Assembly: GCA_900317305.1 (NCBI GenBank)
Contig: ONGG01000010.1
Span: 149,148 to 213,147, forward strand
Direction: 5' to 3'
Length of the DNA stretch: 64,000 nucleotides
DNA from: an uncultured Prevotellaceae bacterium
Lineage (GTDB): Bacteria > Bacteroidota > Bacteroidia > Bacteroidales > Bacteroidaceae
Shown: piece by piece, positions 54,670-62,544 of the stretch
How positions within the stretch are numbered: the first letter of the stretch is position 1
Layout of the letters: every line of letters begins with the position of its first letter
Notes under the pieces: model-generated
The model's database searches: none
The model's input: the letters and a program-made list of their open reading frames with translations, nothing else
Told to the model about the DNA's origin: nothing
Made by a program: the position numbers and the translations under genes

Positions 54670-55326
54670 TTACTCGATCCCAGGCGAGTCATATTTGAAG
54701 TACTTCCTTCTTAGTTTGATTATTGCGATACATCTTATTTGCAGAAGACTTGGTTTTGTCAGGCCAAGTTTTTCGCAGATTTCCTCATCCGTACACTTGT
54801 CACAATCTATGCCATAGGTGAGCAAGATAATTTGTTTCGATTGAGGTTCGAGTGCCTCAATGGCAGACGAAACGTCCTCGGTAAGATGCCCGCTTTCGAG
54901 GAGATGTGTAAATACCTCGTTTTTCGCGACTCGCTCTTTTTCTTTCTGCCACACCTTTTTACCCTCTTCATTACCAGAGTCTTGAAGAGCATTTAAGATA
55001 GCCTGTCTGACCCACCAAATAGCATAGGTGACGAACTTATAACCCCTGCTTGCATCGTATCGGTGACCAGCAACAACAAGTCCTTCCATCCCAGCCGAGA
55101 GAAGTTCATCGTCATTTATTCCCATATCCAGATACTGTTTTGCAAGGCTCGCCACGAAGCGGATATTCGCCCTCTTCAGTTCTTCCTCTGCTTCCTTACT
55201 ACCTTGTTGGATACGAGCAATCATATCCATTTGCTCCTCCGTTGTGGGCAATGTGACATCCTTCACCTGTGGAAAGATTGTCTCTGTCGGTTCACTCCAA
55301 CGTCCTTTAATCATGTCCTTTTCCAT
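54670..55326 (-). CDS. Sigma-70-family protein (regions 2 and 4) in the cargo operon
   Basis: 218 residues. Region 2 is clear: ANIRFVASLAKQYLDMGINDDELLSAGMEGLVVAGHRYD, then YKFVTYAIWWVRQAIL, close to the RpoD core-binding and -10 helices. A region 4-like helix-turn-helix (IILLTYGIDCDKCTDEEICEKLGLTKPSLLQIRCIAIIKLRR) ends the protein; region 1.1 and most of region 3 are absent. A second Met at 55314 gives an ATGA overlap with the nuclease gene before it. It could direct transcription of the module or bind polymerase for another purpose. Confidence 0.85.
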   Translation of the reverse strand: MEKDMIKGRWSEPTETIFPQVKDVTLPTTEEQMDMIARIQQGSKEAEEELKRANIRFVASLAKQYLDMGINDDELLSAGMEGLVVAGHRYDASRGYKFVTYAIWWVRQAILNALQDSGNEEGKKVWQKEKERVAKNEVFTHLLESGHLTEDVSSAIEALEPQSKQIILLTYGIDCDKCTDEEICEKLGLTKPSLLQIRCIAIIKLRRKYFKYDSPGIE

Positions 55327-56114
55327 ATATCATATTTAGATGTGCCTATATATATTATACGAAAAGGAAATGGAGATTTAGGGGAAATCACCGTGATGGT
55401 GTGCAAAAACGTTGCAGAGGATTTAATGATATATAGAATATGCTCATTGAAATTGCATTTATAATAACCCTCAGCAATAGTTTCATGGTCTACATCGTTA
55501 AGTAGTTCTTGAAGATCCTTCTTGTTCCTTTCTGCTGCCTTTGAATTATACTTGTCGGTTTTAAAAGTCAGAAATAGTAATATATTGTAGTCCTTCTGTT
55601 CACAAAGGGTTCCTGCGATGGCATACAATAGTTGATATCGAATTTTAGAATCTATGGAAAGTTTTGGAAAATAAACTTGTATCAATTGTTCTATTCTTTG
55701 AGGAATATAAGTATTTATTCCTTTTTCCTTATTGTTTTTGGCTTTTTGGTAGATAGACGAAAGAGTACCATTGTATGTTTCAGCAACCTTTGCCTCTATA
55801 CCAATAAAAATAGAACAACCAGTTCCCGTTTCTCCATATATTGCTAAATCATGAATCCTTTGCTTACTGTAATTGTCGAATCTAGATGATTTTTCAGGTT
55901 GTGCGGTTTCCAATTTGATTTGTGATTGAGAAACAATAGGCAACAACCATGTCACAATGATGTCATCAAAATTTTTTAAATCACAGAATTTTGCAAGGCT
56001 TAAAGCACTACGTCCATCTTCACTTTTGCTACTCTTACGGAAACTGTCTATCCAATCTTTTACCGTTTCGATTTCACGCCATTTTTTACTTCTTTTGTTA
56101 AATTTGAATTCCAT
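55311..56114 (-). CDS. PD-(D/E)XK nuclease-like protein (cargo gene 2)
   Basis: 267 residues. Core motif: HDLAIYG with Asp89, then FIGIEAKVAETYNG with Glu107-x-Lys109. The motif IEAKV resembles PGN_0703-type putative restriction endonucleases. N-terminal 60 residues helical. It begins 7 bp after the WYL gene and overlaps the sigma-like gene at its end, so it is firmly within one operon. Confidence 0.7.
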   Translation of the reverse strand: MEFKFNKRSKKWREIETVKDWIDSFRKSSKSEDGRSALSLAKFCDLKNFDDIIVTWLLPIVSQSQIKLETAQPEKSSRFDNYSKQRIHDLAIYGETGTGCSIFIGIEAKVAETYNGTLSSIYQKAKNNKEKGINTYIPQRIEQLIQVYFPKLSIDSKIRYQLLYAIAGTLCEQKDYNILLFLTFKTDKYNSKAAERNKKDLQELLNDVDHETIAEGYYKCNFNEHILYIIKSSATFLHTITVISPKSPFPFRIIYIGTSKYDIWKRT

Positions 56115-56121
56115 AATGACT

Positions 56122-57024
56122 CTATTTGTATTTAGTTAAACATTCTTCTAATCTCCTTTTAATCTCCTCTCTCAGTTCCATCGGTTCCAGCACCTCTACA
56201 TTCTCACCCATTGCCAACAATTGGGTGGAGAGTTCAGGATTAAGACATAGCCGATACTGAAATTCACTGAACTGCTCATGCTTGGTCAGCACTTCTTCTT
56301 GAGAACGGTGTAATGGAAGTGTACGCAGATACTCCACTTGTTTTCCATAGACACGGATGCGTACCTTTTGGGGTTTTAGTTCCTCATTCACGAAAACACC
56401 AATGGTATTTGCGTAATACTTTTCTGCATCGAAAGAATTTGGCACCTCATACGAATCATCAGTCATCTCCATCTCCATTATTCTGTCTAATGCAAGTTGC
56501 CGGATAGCATCCTGTTCTTGAAGCCTACCTACAATGTACCATCGTTGACGGTATACCTTCATAGCGTATGCCTCCATATGATAGGTTTTAAGATGTTCGC
56601 TAAACGATTGATAATCCAACTTCAACACCTTGTTCTGTTGCATTGATTCAATCACTGGTTGCAGATATTCTGTGCCACGAGGAACGTTCTCAAATAGAAT
56701 TCTGCCATTCATATTGTGCCCAGCAATAATCATGTTCGACAGCGAGAACGAATTGAGCAGCCATCGACGGGTTCTGTCATCACGCATCGCCTGGGGATTG
56801 TCGATGAAATATTGATAACCATCTTTGAGGTCGCATTTGATTTTCACTCCAAACAATTCCTCAATAGCATCGCGATGCTGATGAAAGGTACGAAGCGGCA
56901 GGGGCTTGCCATCCCCGATACCGCTCTCTCTCCATAAGTCGCAGATTTCCTCAAAGGTCAGTTTCTTCTTCTTTTGTAAGGTATCCAGCAGCCAGATATA
57001 TCGATTGATTGTTTTGCTTATCAT
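56122..57024 (-). CDS. WYL-domain transcriptional regulator
   Basis: 300 residues. An N-terminal helix-turn-helix (about 8-60, LTFEEICDLWRESGIGDGKPLPLRTFHQHRDAIEELFG), a WYL domain (about 120-200, with YHMEAYAMKVYRQRWYIVGR) and a WCX-like C-terminal extension. WYL proteins sense nucleic acid or nucleotide ligands and commonly control phage-defence loci. First gene of the five-gene cargo operon, downstream of a TACCTTTG box. Confidence 0.92.
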   Translation of the reverse strand: MISKTINRYIWLLDTLQKKKKLTFEEICDLWRESGIGDGKPLPLRTFHQHRDAIEELFGVKIKCDLKDGYQYFIDNPQAMRDDRTRRWLLNSFSLSNMIIAGHNMNGRILFENVPRGTEYLQPVIESMQQNKVLKLDYQSFSEHLKTYHMEAYAMKVYRQRWYIVGRLQEQDAIRQLALDRIMEMEMTDDSYEVPNSFDAEKYYANTIGVFVNEELKPQKVRIRVYGKQVEYLRTLPLHRSQEEVLTKHEQFSEFQYRLCLNPELSTQLLAMGENVEVLEPMELREEIKRRLEECLTKYK

Positions 57025-57045
57025 GTTTTTTCAATGTATTGTATG

Positions 57046-57053
57046 CAAAGGTA
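57046..57053 (-). promoter_or_regulatory. -7 box of the cargo operon
   Basis: TACCTTTG on the minus strand, 22 bp before the WYL start codon. The expected -33 TTTG is not evident, which may mean the promoter needs an activator or the sigma-like protein. Confidence 0.55.
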
Positions 57054-57216
57054 TAAAAACATAGGAATAATGTATTCATACCATAAAGATAACCGGGATT
57101 TTTTAATTTATTTTATATTCTATGCAGCGTTTTTGCATACCTATATGGCGATTTTACCCTCTAAAGGAAAATTCTATCGTATAATATATAAGGCAGACGT
57201 CAATATTTCATTTATT

Positions 57217-57720
57217 ATGGCAAAGAAAAAGAATCAGAAAAAAAGAGATGTTCTCTCAAAGAAGAGAGCCGTTGAGACCCTTCGTTTTCAAACTCATTGG
57301 GGACTGAAGCAGTTAGGCCACGCAGAAGGAAGCATGTTGCATCAGCGTGTGAATACAGAGATTGACCTCATCGCAGAATTGGAACTTGCTCAAGACCTAT
57401 TGACACTCAAGTTGTTTATTGATGATGTAAAGAAAAATCTTGCAACAACTCCAACACCAGAGAAAGGAGATTTGGTAAAAAGTCCCACGGCAATTGCCCT
57501 TGGAATAACCTCTGTCGGTAATATAGAGGCTATGGAGACGCCATTGATTTGGAAGGACATGGTTGACCAGAAACTCCTATCTATTTACTACCCAGGGGAA
57601 AATCGAAATGACATTGTTGATTGGGCAAAGGTCAATGGATATAACACTTCAACCTACCTTGGCCGGCCAATATTGAAACTCAGCAAGTTGTTCGTTATGA
57701 TAGAAAGGACACGAGAATGA
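57217..57720 (+). CDS. Hypothetical small basic protein, divergent from the cargo operon
   Basis: 167 residues from Met at 57217; the open frame upstream runs through promoter DNA. It starts with a Lys/Arg cluster (MAKKKNQKKRDVLSKKRA), then helices and no known motif. It is AT-rich and sits between the WYL gene and hairpin array B. Could be an antitoxin-like or regulatory partner; nothing in the sequence decides. Confidence 0.55.
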   Translation: MAKKKNQKKRDVLSKKRAVETLRFQTHWGLKQLGHAEGSMLHQRVNTEIDLIAELELAQDLLTLKLFIDDVKKNLATTPTPEKGDLVKSPTAIALGITSVGNIEAMETPLIWKDMVDQKLLSIYYPGENRNDIVDWAKVNGYNTSTYLGRPILKLSKLFVMIERTRE

Positions 57721-57856
57721 AAAGAAGTGACCATAATCACTTTGATTATTTTTCAATCTTGTAAGGATTGATTAGGTTTTCCAAAGCATGGGATATATGA
57801 TCATTGGGGACTGTCCTCAATGTGATTTATTCATTTTGCCCCAATGGTCTGCTTTC

Positions 57857-58107
57857 TGCAACGACCCGTTGCATTTTTCCCAGTGCAATTGAAATCAGAA
57901 TTTCTCCACCAACATGGTGGATTTCACATTGGCAAATTCTGCATCAAGCTGGTGCAGTTTTGCTTCGCTTAGACTCTCTAATTACAGCAATTCTGAAACA
58001 GCCCGTTTCAGAAATTCACATCCATTTTCTAATACTTTACCAACTTGGTAAAGTATTATAGTGTCTTGGTTTTTCGACGTTTGGATTTCTCCAACGATGC
58101 GTTGGAG
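57857..58107. repeat. Six-hairpin array, copy B
   Basis: Hairpins at 57857-57873, 57905-57921, 57939-57957, 57991-58013, 58031-58057 (11-bp perfect stem) and 58089-58107, all with 5-nt loops. Order, spacing and most sequence match copy A; homology continues to about 58166. The two copies are in direct orientation and bracket the 5.4-kb cargo. Confidence 0.85.
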
Positions 58108-58227
58108 TTTCTTTGACAGTTTAGTCCATCCCATTGCTATATATGCGCAATTCGTACCAAACTTATTATCGGGACAAAAGGGAAAGAAAAAAGAGATTCT
58201 ATTTCCCTTTTGTTCGACATCAGCTGC

Positions 58228-59406
58228 TTATATGTTCAGTTCCGGCAGGCTGTTGATGGCATCCTGCTTCAGTTTGTCTATGGCACGGGTATATTTCTCG
58301 ATGTGTTTCAATCCGCTATGACCAAGGATGCTTGCCACGGTCTTGATGTTAGAGCCATTGTTGAGAAGGTTGACGGCGCAAGAATGGCGGGCACAGTGCC
58401 AACTGATATGCTTGTCGATGCCGGCACGTTTCACCCATCGCTTCACTGACTTGCAGCAACTCTCGTAGGATGGGAGATTGAAGATGAGGGATTCCTTGGT
58501 CTCCCCTTCTCCAGGTCGGCCAATCAATCGGATGAGGCCGTCGTTGAGGGGGATTGTGACCCAGCTACGGACTGAGTGCCCTTTGGTCTTGTCCTGTTCG
58601 AAGCGCAGGAGTTTGTTGGCGTAGTCGATATTTGAGTAACGCAAGTCTTTGACATCGCAGAAGCGCATGCCTGTATAGAGACAGAAGATAAAGGCGTTGC
58701 GCACGTTCTCTTTCTCAAACTGATAGTGGGTGTTGATAAGTTTAACGATCTCTTCTTGCGAGAGGACATCTTTTTTCAATGCCTGGTCATCGACCACACA
58801 GACCACGCCTTTGCAAGGGTCTTTCGCCATGATGCCCTGGTCGATGGCGGCACGAACAATTTTCTTGAATCGCTGCAAGATGCTCTTTGCTCCCTCGCCC
58901 ACGCTGCGAGTCTGAAGGTACTCAGCAAACTTCACCATCATCTCATGGGTGATGGCATCCGGCTTGATATAGTCTTTCATCAGCGGATGGTATTTCGCCA
59001 GGAAATCCTTAAAGCGGCTGATGGCAATGGTTATCATACGGATGTCCTTCTTGGTGTACTCGTCGGCGTAGGTCTGGCAGAAGTCGTGAAAGTTGACGCC
59101 CTTGTCTTTTTTCAGTCTGTACCCTTCCCTGTTCTCCAGGAACTGCTGCTCACGTTCGAAGCGGATTTTCTTGGCCAACTCCAACGTCTCCTTGACTTGT
59201 TGCCGTTGGACGGTATTGCGTGGCGATGCCATGATGTACAGCGACAAGCTTTCTTTCTTGCGGACAGATGTACCGGTGTCGTGGTTATACCCCATCTGAT
59301 ACTCCAGGTACAGACTATACTCTGTGCCATTTTTCACCGGCTTCTTCAACAATCGTGGGTTGCCTGCCTCTATCAGATTTTTGTTTTTCCCTCTTGTTTC
59401 TGCCAT
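58228..59406 (-). CDS. Tyrosine recombinase/integrase of element 2
   Basis: 392 residues. An arm-binding domain (about 15-95, YSLYLEYQMGYNHDTGTSVRK), core-binding domain (about 110-200) and catalytic domain: Arg in YTGMRFCDVKDL, HCARHSCA (His-x-x-Arg), GHSGLKH and the Tyr nucleophile in IEKYTRA. It differs from integrase 1 in sequence but uses the same tRNA-Leu core. It starts about 230 bp inside the right end, the same place as integrase 1 in its own element. Confidence 0.95.
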   Translation of the reverse strand: MAETRGKNKNLIEAGNPRLLKKPVKNGTEYSLYLEYQMGYNHDTGTSVRKKESLSLYIMASPRNTVQRQQVKETLELAKKIRFEREQQFLENREGYRLKKDKGVNFHDFCQTYADEYTKKDIRMITIAISRFKDFLAKYHPLMKDYIKPDAITHEMMVKFAEYLQTRSVGEGAKSILQRFKKIVRAAIDQGIMAKDPCKGVVCVVDDQALKKDVLSQEEIVKLINTHYQFEKENVRNAFIFCLYTGMRFCDVKDLRYSNIDYANKLLRFEQDKTKGHSVRSWVTIPLNDGLIRLIGRPGEGETKESLIFNLPSYESCCKSVKRWVKRAGIDKHISWHCARHSCAVNLLNNGSNIKTVASILGHSGLKHIEKYTRAIDKLKQDAINSLPELNI

Positions 59407-59464
59407 ATCTTTGATGTTTTTTTCTTTATTATCCTTTTGTTTTCCCTTTATTCATCGGTGTTTG

Positions 59465-59512
59465 CAAAGGTATAAAATCTTTCTGAATTGGGGTGTTAAA
59501 AAGGTGTTAATT
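59465..59512 (-). promoter_or_regulatory. Integrase 2 promoter and right arm-type repeat
   Basis: -7 box TACCTTTG on the minus strand (59465-59472). The direct repeat GGTGTTAAAAAGGTGTTAATT (59492-59512) occupies the -33 region, so integrase binding would cover its own promoter. Confidence 0.65.
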
Positions 59513-59637
59513 TTAGCATAACAAGGGTAAAAATAGGCAATTTTGTCAAGAAATAGAAAAAGTAGGTAATTGCTTAAATACTTGATTATCAATTATTTAT
59601 TTTCCTTTTCTTTCCTTTCTTTGAAGCGGTTCTGTTC

Positions 59638-59650
59638 CGGCTCTGGGTAC
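59638..59650 (+). other. Right attachment site (attR), CGGCTCTGGGTAC
   Basis: Original 3' end of tRNA-Leu(CAA): the sequence TCTGGGT pairs with the tRNA 5' end GCCCAGA at 27653. It marks the return to chromosomal DNA. Confidence 0.8.
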
Positions 59651-59664
59651 GCAGAAAATGAAGT

Positions 59665-59702
59665 AGTGCGCTGACTCTCAATGAGTTACAGCGCACTCTT
59701 TT
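59665..59702 (+). terminator. Original tRNA-Leu terminator
   Basis: A 9-bp outer stem AGTGCGCTG/CAGCGCACT (59665-59673, 59689-59697) with an inner CTC/GAG and a T run, 15 bp after the tRNA 3' end. The rest of 59407-59837 shows no gene. Confidence 0.85.
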
Positions 59703-59837
59703 GTTTTTGGTGCAACATGGATGGAACTTCGTCACTTTTGTTGCAAAATCACCTGGATCACGGGGACTCTGCTGATTCACTTATTGCCCTGTTGATAGAC
59801 CTTACGTTTCATCCATTCTAACGTTCCACTCTTGCAA

Positions 59838-61271
59838 TTAAAAGAGGTCGTCTATTGTTATGGATGACTGCACTTGTCCGCTATACTCGTTTCGCTTCAG
59901 TCCGAAGGTTGTGATGGTAGTCAGTTTGACGGTCTGTTTTGGTGACAATTTATCGATGAGAATCTGCACTCGGTCGCGAAGTATGGCGTCATATCTCTTG
60001 TCTATTTCAAAGGTCGAACCGCAGAATTTTATTTCGCATAGATTGACATTGTTGTCTGCCCGTTCAATGATAAGATCCATCTGTGAAAGAGGTTTGCCAT
60101 TAGCATCACGCGCTATCCATGAACTTTCTTTGGTGTTTATCCCACTGATACCTAATGCTGCTTTTATTTGAGAGGTATGACTGAGGCACACTTCTTCGAA
60201 TGCATGACCACGCCATGCATTAAGTTTGCCCGACATATAATTGTTCTGCCAGAAATGCTCTTCTGGTTTCTCTGCCTTGTCAAGAAATTGGAGATAGAAC
60301 AAACAAAAGTGGTCGCATAGCCTGTAATAAATGAGCTTGGGCTGTCCGAAAGGCTGGTAGGCAGTGATGAAATCACTAGCAGCAAGTGCGCGGAGAATGT
60401 CCGATGCACCACCACCATCCTTGATTTTTGTAGCTTTCAGTATTTCCTCCCTGCTATATCCGCTCCGACGAGTTGCCAAATGGCGAACAACCTTCATATA
60501 GTCTTCCTCATTCTTGAAGAGTGAGCCGAAAAGCCGGTCAAACTCATTTTGTAGTTTAGCATTTCTGTTGAAGAGCAAGGCGTCTATATTCTGTGAAAGG
60601 CTGAAGCGCTTGTCGAATAGGCTCAGATAATGTGGGATGCCACCGAATGTCATATAAGCCTGTACTATATCGTATCGGCTCATCATAATATTTTGATAGC
60701 GGAAATAATCCTCGCATTCTGATAATGTAAAAGGATTGAGCCGTATCTCTGTAGTCAGCCTGTTGTAGAGACCGCCTTTGTTGTTGATCACATTGTCTGT
60801 CATCCACGTTGTTGCAGAGCCGCATACAATCAGCATGATATTGTCATGTTTCACTGCCCAGCCATTCCAAAAATGTTCAAAAGCGGGAATGAACCTGGAG
60901 CGTGCCGTGTCCATCCAGGGCAACTCGTCAATGAAAACCAACAGACGCTTTCCATCGTTTTTCTGTATGAGCAACCTTTCTAATAGCCTGAAAGCTTCAA
61001 GCCAAGATTTAGGACAAGATTCTCCTGTGAGACCATAGTCTTGCAAAGAATAATAGAATGCCTGCAACTGGTCACGCATGAGAAATTTTCGTTCTCTATC
61101 GTATGGTGACAAGCCCGTGTGCCAGAAGGTGAACCGGTCTTTAAACAATTCTTTCACTAAATAGGTCTTGCCTACACGTCTGCGACCATAAAGAGCTACG
61201 AACTCAGGCTTTCCACTGTTATAGAGAGCTTCCAACTCCTCTATTTCACATTTCCTTCCAATGATTTGCAT
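59838..61271 (-). CDS. DUF234-type AAA ATPase with C-terminal nuclease-like domain
   Basis: 477 residues. Walker A GRRRVGKT (29-36), Walker B LLVFIDELPW (about 109-118), an arginine-rich winged helix (about 270-330), and a C-terminal PD-(D/E)XK-like DUF234 region with QMDLIIE and LCEIKF. Such ATPases are numerous in Bacteroidota genomes; the role is unknown. The promoter and leader contain the same CTTTAAATCTCTAAA word that is repeated upstream. Confidence 0.88.
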   Translation of the reverse strand: MQIIGRKCEIEELEALYNSGKPEFVALYGRRRVGKTYLVKELFKDRFTFWHTGLSPYDRERKFLMRDQLQAFYYSLQDYGLTGESCPKSWLEAFRLLERLLIQKNDGKRLLVFIDELPWMDTARSRFIPAFEHFWNGWAVKHDNIMLIVCGSATTWMTDNVINNKGGLYNRLTTEIRLNPFTLSECEDYFRYQNIMMSRYDIVQAYMTFGGIPHYLSLFDKRFSLSQNIDALLFNRNAKLQNEFDRLFGSLFKNEEDYMKVVRHLATRRSGYSREEILKATKIKDGGGASDILRALAASDFITAYQPFGQPKLIYYRLCDHFCLFYLQFLDKAEKPEEHFWQNNYMSGKLNAWRGHAFEEVCLSHTSQIKAALGISGINTKESSWIARDANGKPLSQMDLIIERADNNVNLCEIKFCGSTFEIDKRYDAILRDRVQILIDKLSPKQTVKLTTITTFGLKRNEYSGQVQSSITIDDLF

Positions 61272-61294
61272 ATCACATTTGCTTTAAATCTCTG

Positions 61295-61437
61295 CAAAGA
61301 TACAAAAATATTCGGTTTTAGAGAAATAAAGTGCTTTAAATCTCTAAACTTGTATTTTTTTAGTGATTTTAGAGAAATAAGGTGCTTTAAATCTCTAAAC
61401 TTGCACATTTTTTTGTGATTTTAGAGAAATAAAGCAG
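61295..61437 (-). repeat. Tandem 51-52-bp hairpin repeats over the AAA ATPase promoter
   Basis: Units start at 61317, 61368 and 61420 and read TTTAGAGAAATAA(A/G)GTG, then CTTTAAATCTCTAAACTTG. Each unit folds TTTAGAGA with TCTCTAAA. A minus-strand -7 box TATCTTTG (61295-61302) lies at the gene-proximal side and a further CTTTAAATCTCT word lies in the leader. Confidence 0.8.
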
Positions 61438-61441
61438 TTCG

Positions 61442-61693
61442 TTAGGAGTTCATATTTTCGCTTTCCTCTCTAATCAGCAGGTGGACATGGTTGTTCGTCA
61501 GGCAATAGGCGTATACCGTACTGAGTGGAGGCAAGGGTAGATTATTGTCATCTTTCCGGTCAACGAGCAATCGAAACAATTTGATGAACTGCTTGTAGTC
61601 TTCGGCATCTTCAAAGATGTCTTGTCGGTTGATGCTTCGCAGCATGACATGGTAGATTCCTGTGGCGCTTTTCTCTCGGTTTTTCTTTGGCAT
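61442..61693 (-). pseudogene. Truncated REP-associated tyrosine transposase (Y1/TnpA-REP)
   Basis: 83 residues from MPKKNREKSATG: the family start GIYHVMLRSINRQDIFED and the HUH motif NNHVHLLI are present, but the protein ends a few residues later. Full members have about 150 residues or more and the catalytic Tyr lies in the missing part. The upstream DNA has the word GAGAACCGTCCCC (61781-61793), typical of the REP sequences these enzymes mobilise. Probably inactive. Confidence 0.8.
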
Positions 61694-61971
61694 AGTTGTA
61701 TTTTGGGCAGGTAGCATGCTAAAATAGGACTTTAGAAGGAGAATTGCAATTAAACAGACAAAAAGTGGATCAAGAGAACCGTCCCCGATGATTGACAAAT
61801 TGATTCAGAGAGCCAAGGAGACGAGAGGTTTCGGGGCTGTTGGCAACAATAAATCGCCGTGGTTGGCGTTTGTTATGTGTATCTGGTCTATGTCTGTGAT
61901 TCCGTCACCGCGGATCCTGTTCATGATGAAATCCCAAAACACGATAATAACTGACTTTAACCTCAAGAGAC

Positions 61972-62484
61972 ATGAAAAAACTAATGCTTACCCTCAGCAT
62001 GGCCTTAGTTGCGTTTACCTTGTCAGCCCAGGCACCCTCACCCCAACAGACACCCCAATTGGAGTTCGTATTGCAACTGCGGGTAACGCTCGGACAGGCC
62101 TATTCCGTGGGCGAGACGCCCCATGGCCGCCGCACGGTTATCCCCATCACCGGAGGCACGTTTGAAGGACCGAAAGTGAAGGGAACCATCATCAATGGCG
62201 GTGCCGACTATCAGTTGGCCGACCCCAAGACCAACCGTACGGAGATAGAGGCCATCTACTCTATCAAGACCGACGACGGGGTCTATATTCACGTGCGCAA
62301 CAAAGGTGTCATCAGCAGCCTCACCGGCGATGACGGCCGCCCTTCGTTCTATTTCAGGGCCGCCCCGCGGTTCGAGGCACCCAGCGACAGCCCATACGCT
62401 TGGCTCAACAACGCCATCTTCGTATGCGCTCCCGACAGGTCTCAGCAGGGCGGCATCACACTCAACGTGTGGAAAGTGAACTAA
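61972..62484 (+). CDS. DUF3237-family exported protein
   Basis: 170 residues. A signal peptide (MKKLMLTLSMALVAFTLSAQ) is followed by one beta-barrel domain with GETPHGRRTVIPITGGTFEG and GGADYQL, the DUF3237 pattern. Function unknown. GC-rich like the core genome and unlike the flanking AT-rich pieces, so it may be an old chromosomal gene. Confidence 0.85.
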   Translation: MKKLMLTLSMALVAFTLSAQAPSPQQTPQLEFVLQLRVTLGQAYSVGETPHGRRTVIPITGGTFEGPKVKGTIINGGADYQLADPKTNRTEIEAIYSIKTDDGVYIHVRNKGVISSLTGDDGRPSFYFRAAPRFEAPSDSPYAWLNNAIFVCAPDRSQQGGITLNVWKVN

Positions 62485-62513
62485 GGCAAGGGCTTCAACC
62501 CCCGGGAATCAAT

Positions 62514-62525
62514 GGGACAGGTCCC
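62514..62525. repeat. REP-like hairpin GGGACAGGTCCC
   Basis: A 12-bp palindrome (GGGAC-AG-GTCCC) just after the DUF3237 gene. This word is common in REP elements associated with the transposase family at 61442. Confidence 0.5.
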
Positions 62526-62544
62526 TCTGGTTTTCTCTGATTTA

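Larger units (their letters stand above)
43106..59644. mobile_element. Integrative mobilizable element 2, about 16.5 kb, with nuclease/sigma/RNase J-like cargo
   Basis: Bounded by CGGCTCTGGGTAC copies at 43099 and 59638, with GGTGTTAAAAAGGTGTTAATT direct repeats near both ends and a tyrosine recombinase at the right end. Its backbone is helix-turn-helix, RepA-like ATPase, primase-like, relaxase, MobC and a membrane protein. Its left end restores the tRNA-Leu acceptor stem and supplies a terminator. It encodes no type IV secretion genes. Confidence 0.75.

Noticed and set aside
52154-58107. Integron attC sites or a retron RNA
   Set aside because: No integron integrase or reverse transcriptase is present, and the hairpin loops and spacing fit neither.
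59589-59780. Short minus-strand frame over attR and the tRNA terminator
   Set aside because: It covers the tRNA 3' end and a terminator stem, so it is unlikely to be coding.
61788-62165. 125-codon plus-strand frame overlapping the DUF3237 gene
   Set aside because: Its second half is out of frame with DUF3237 and the first half has no recognisable features.
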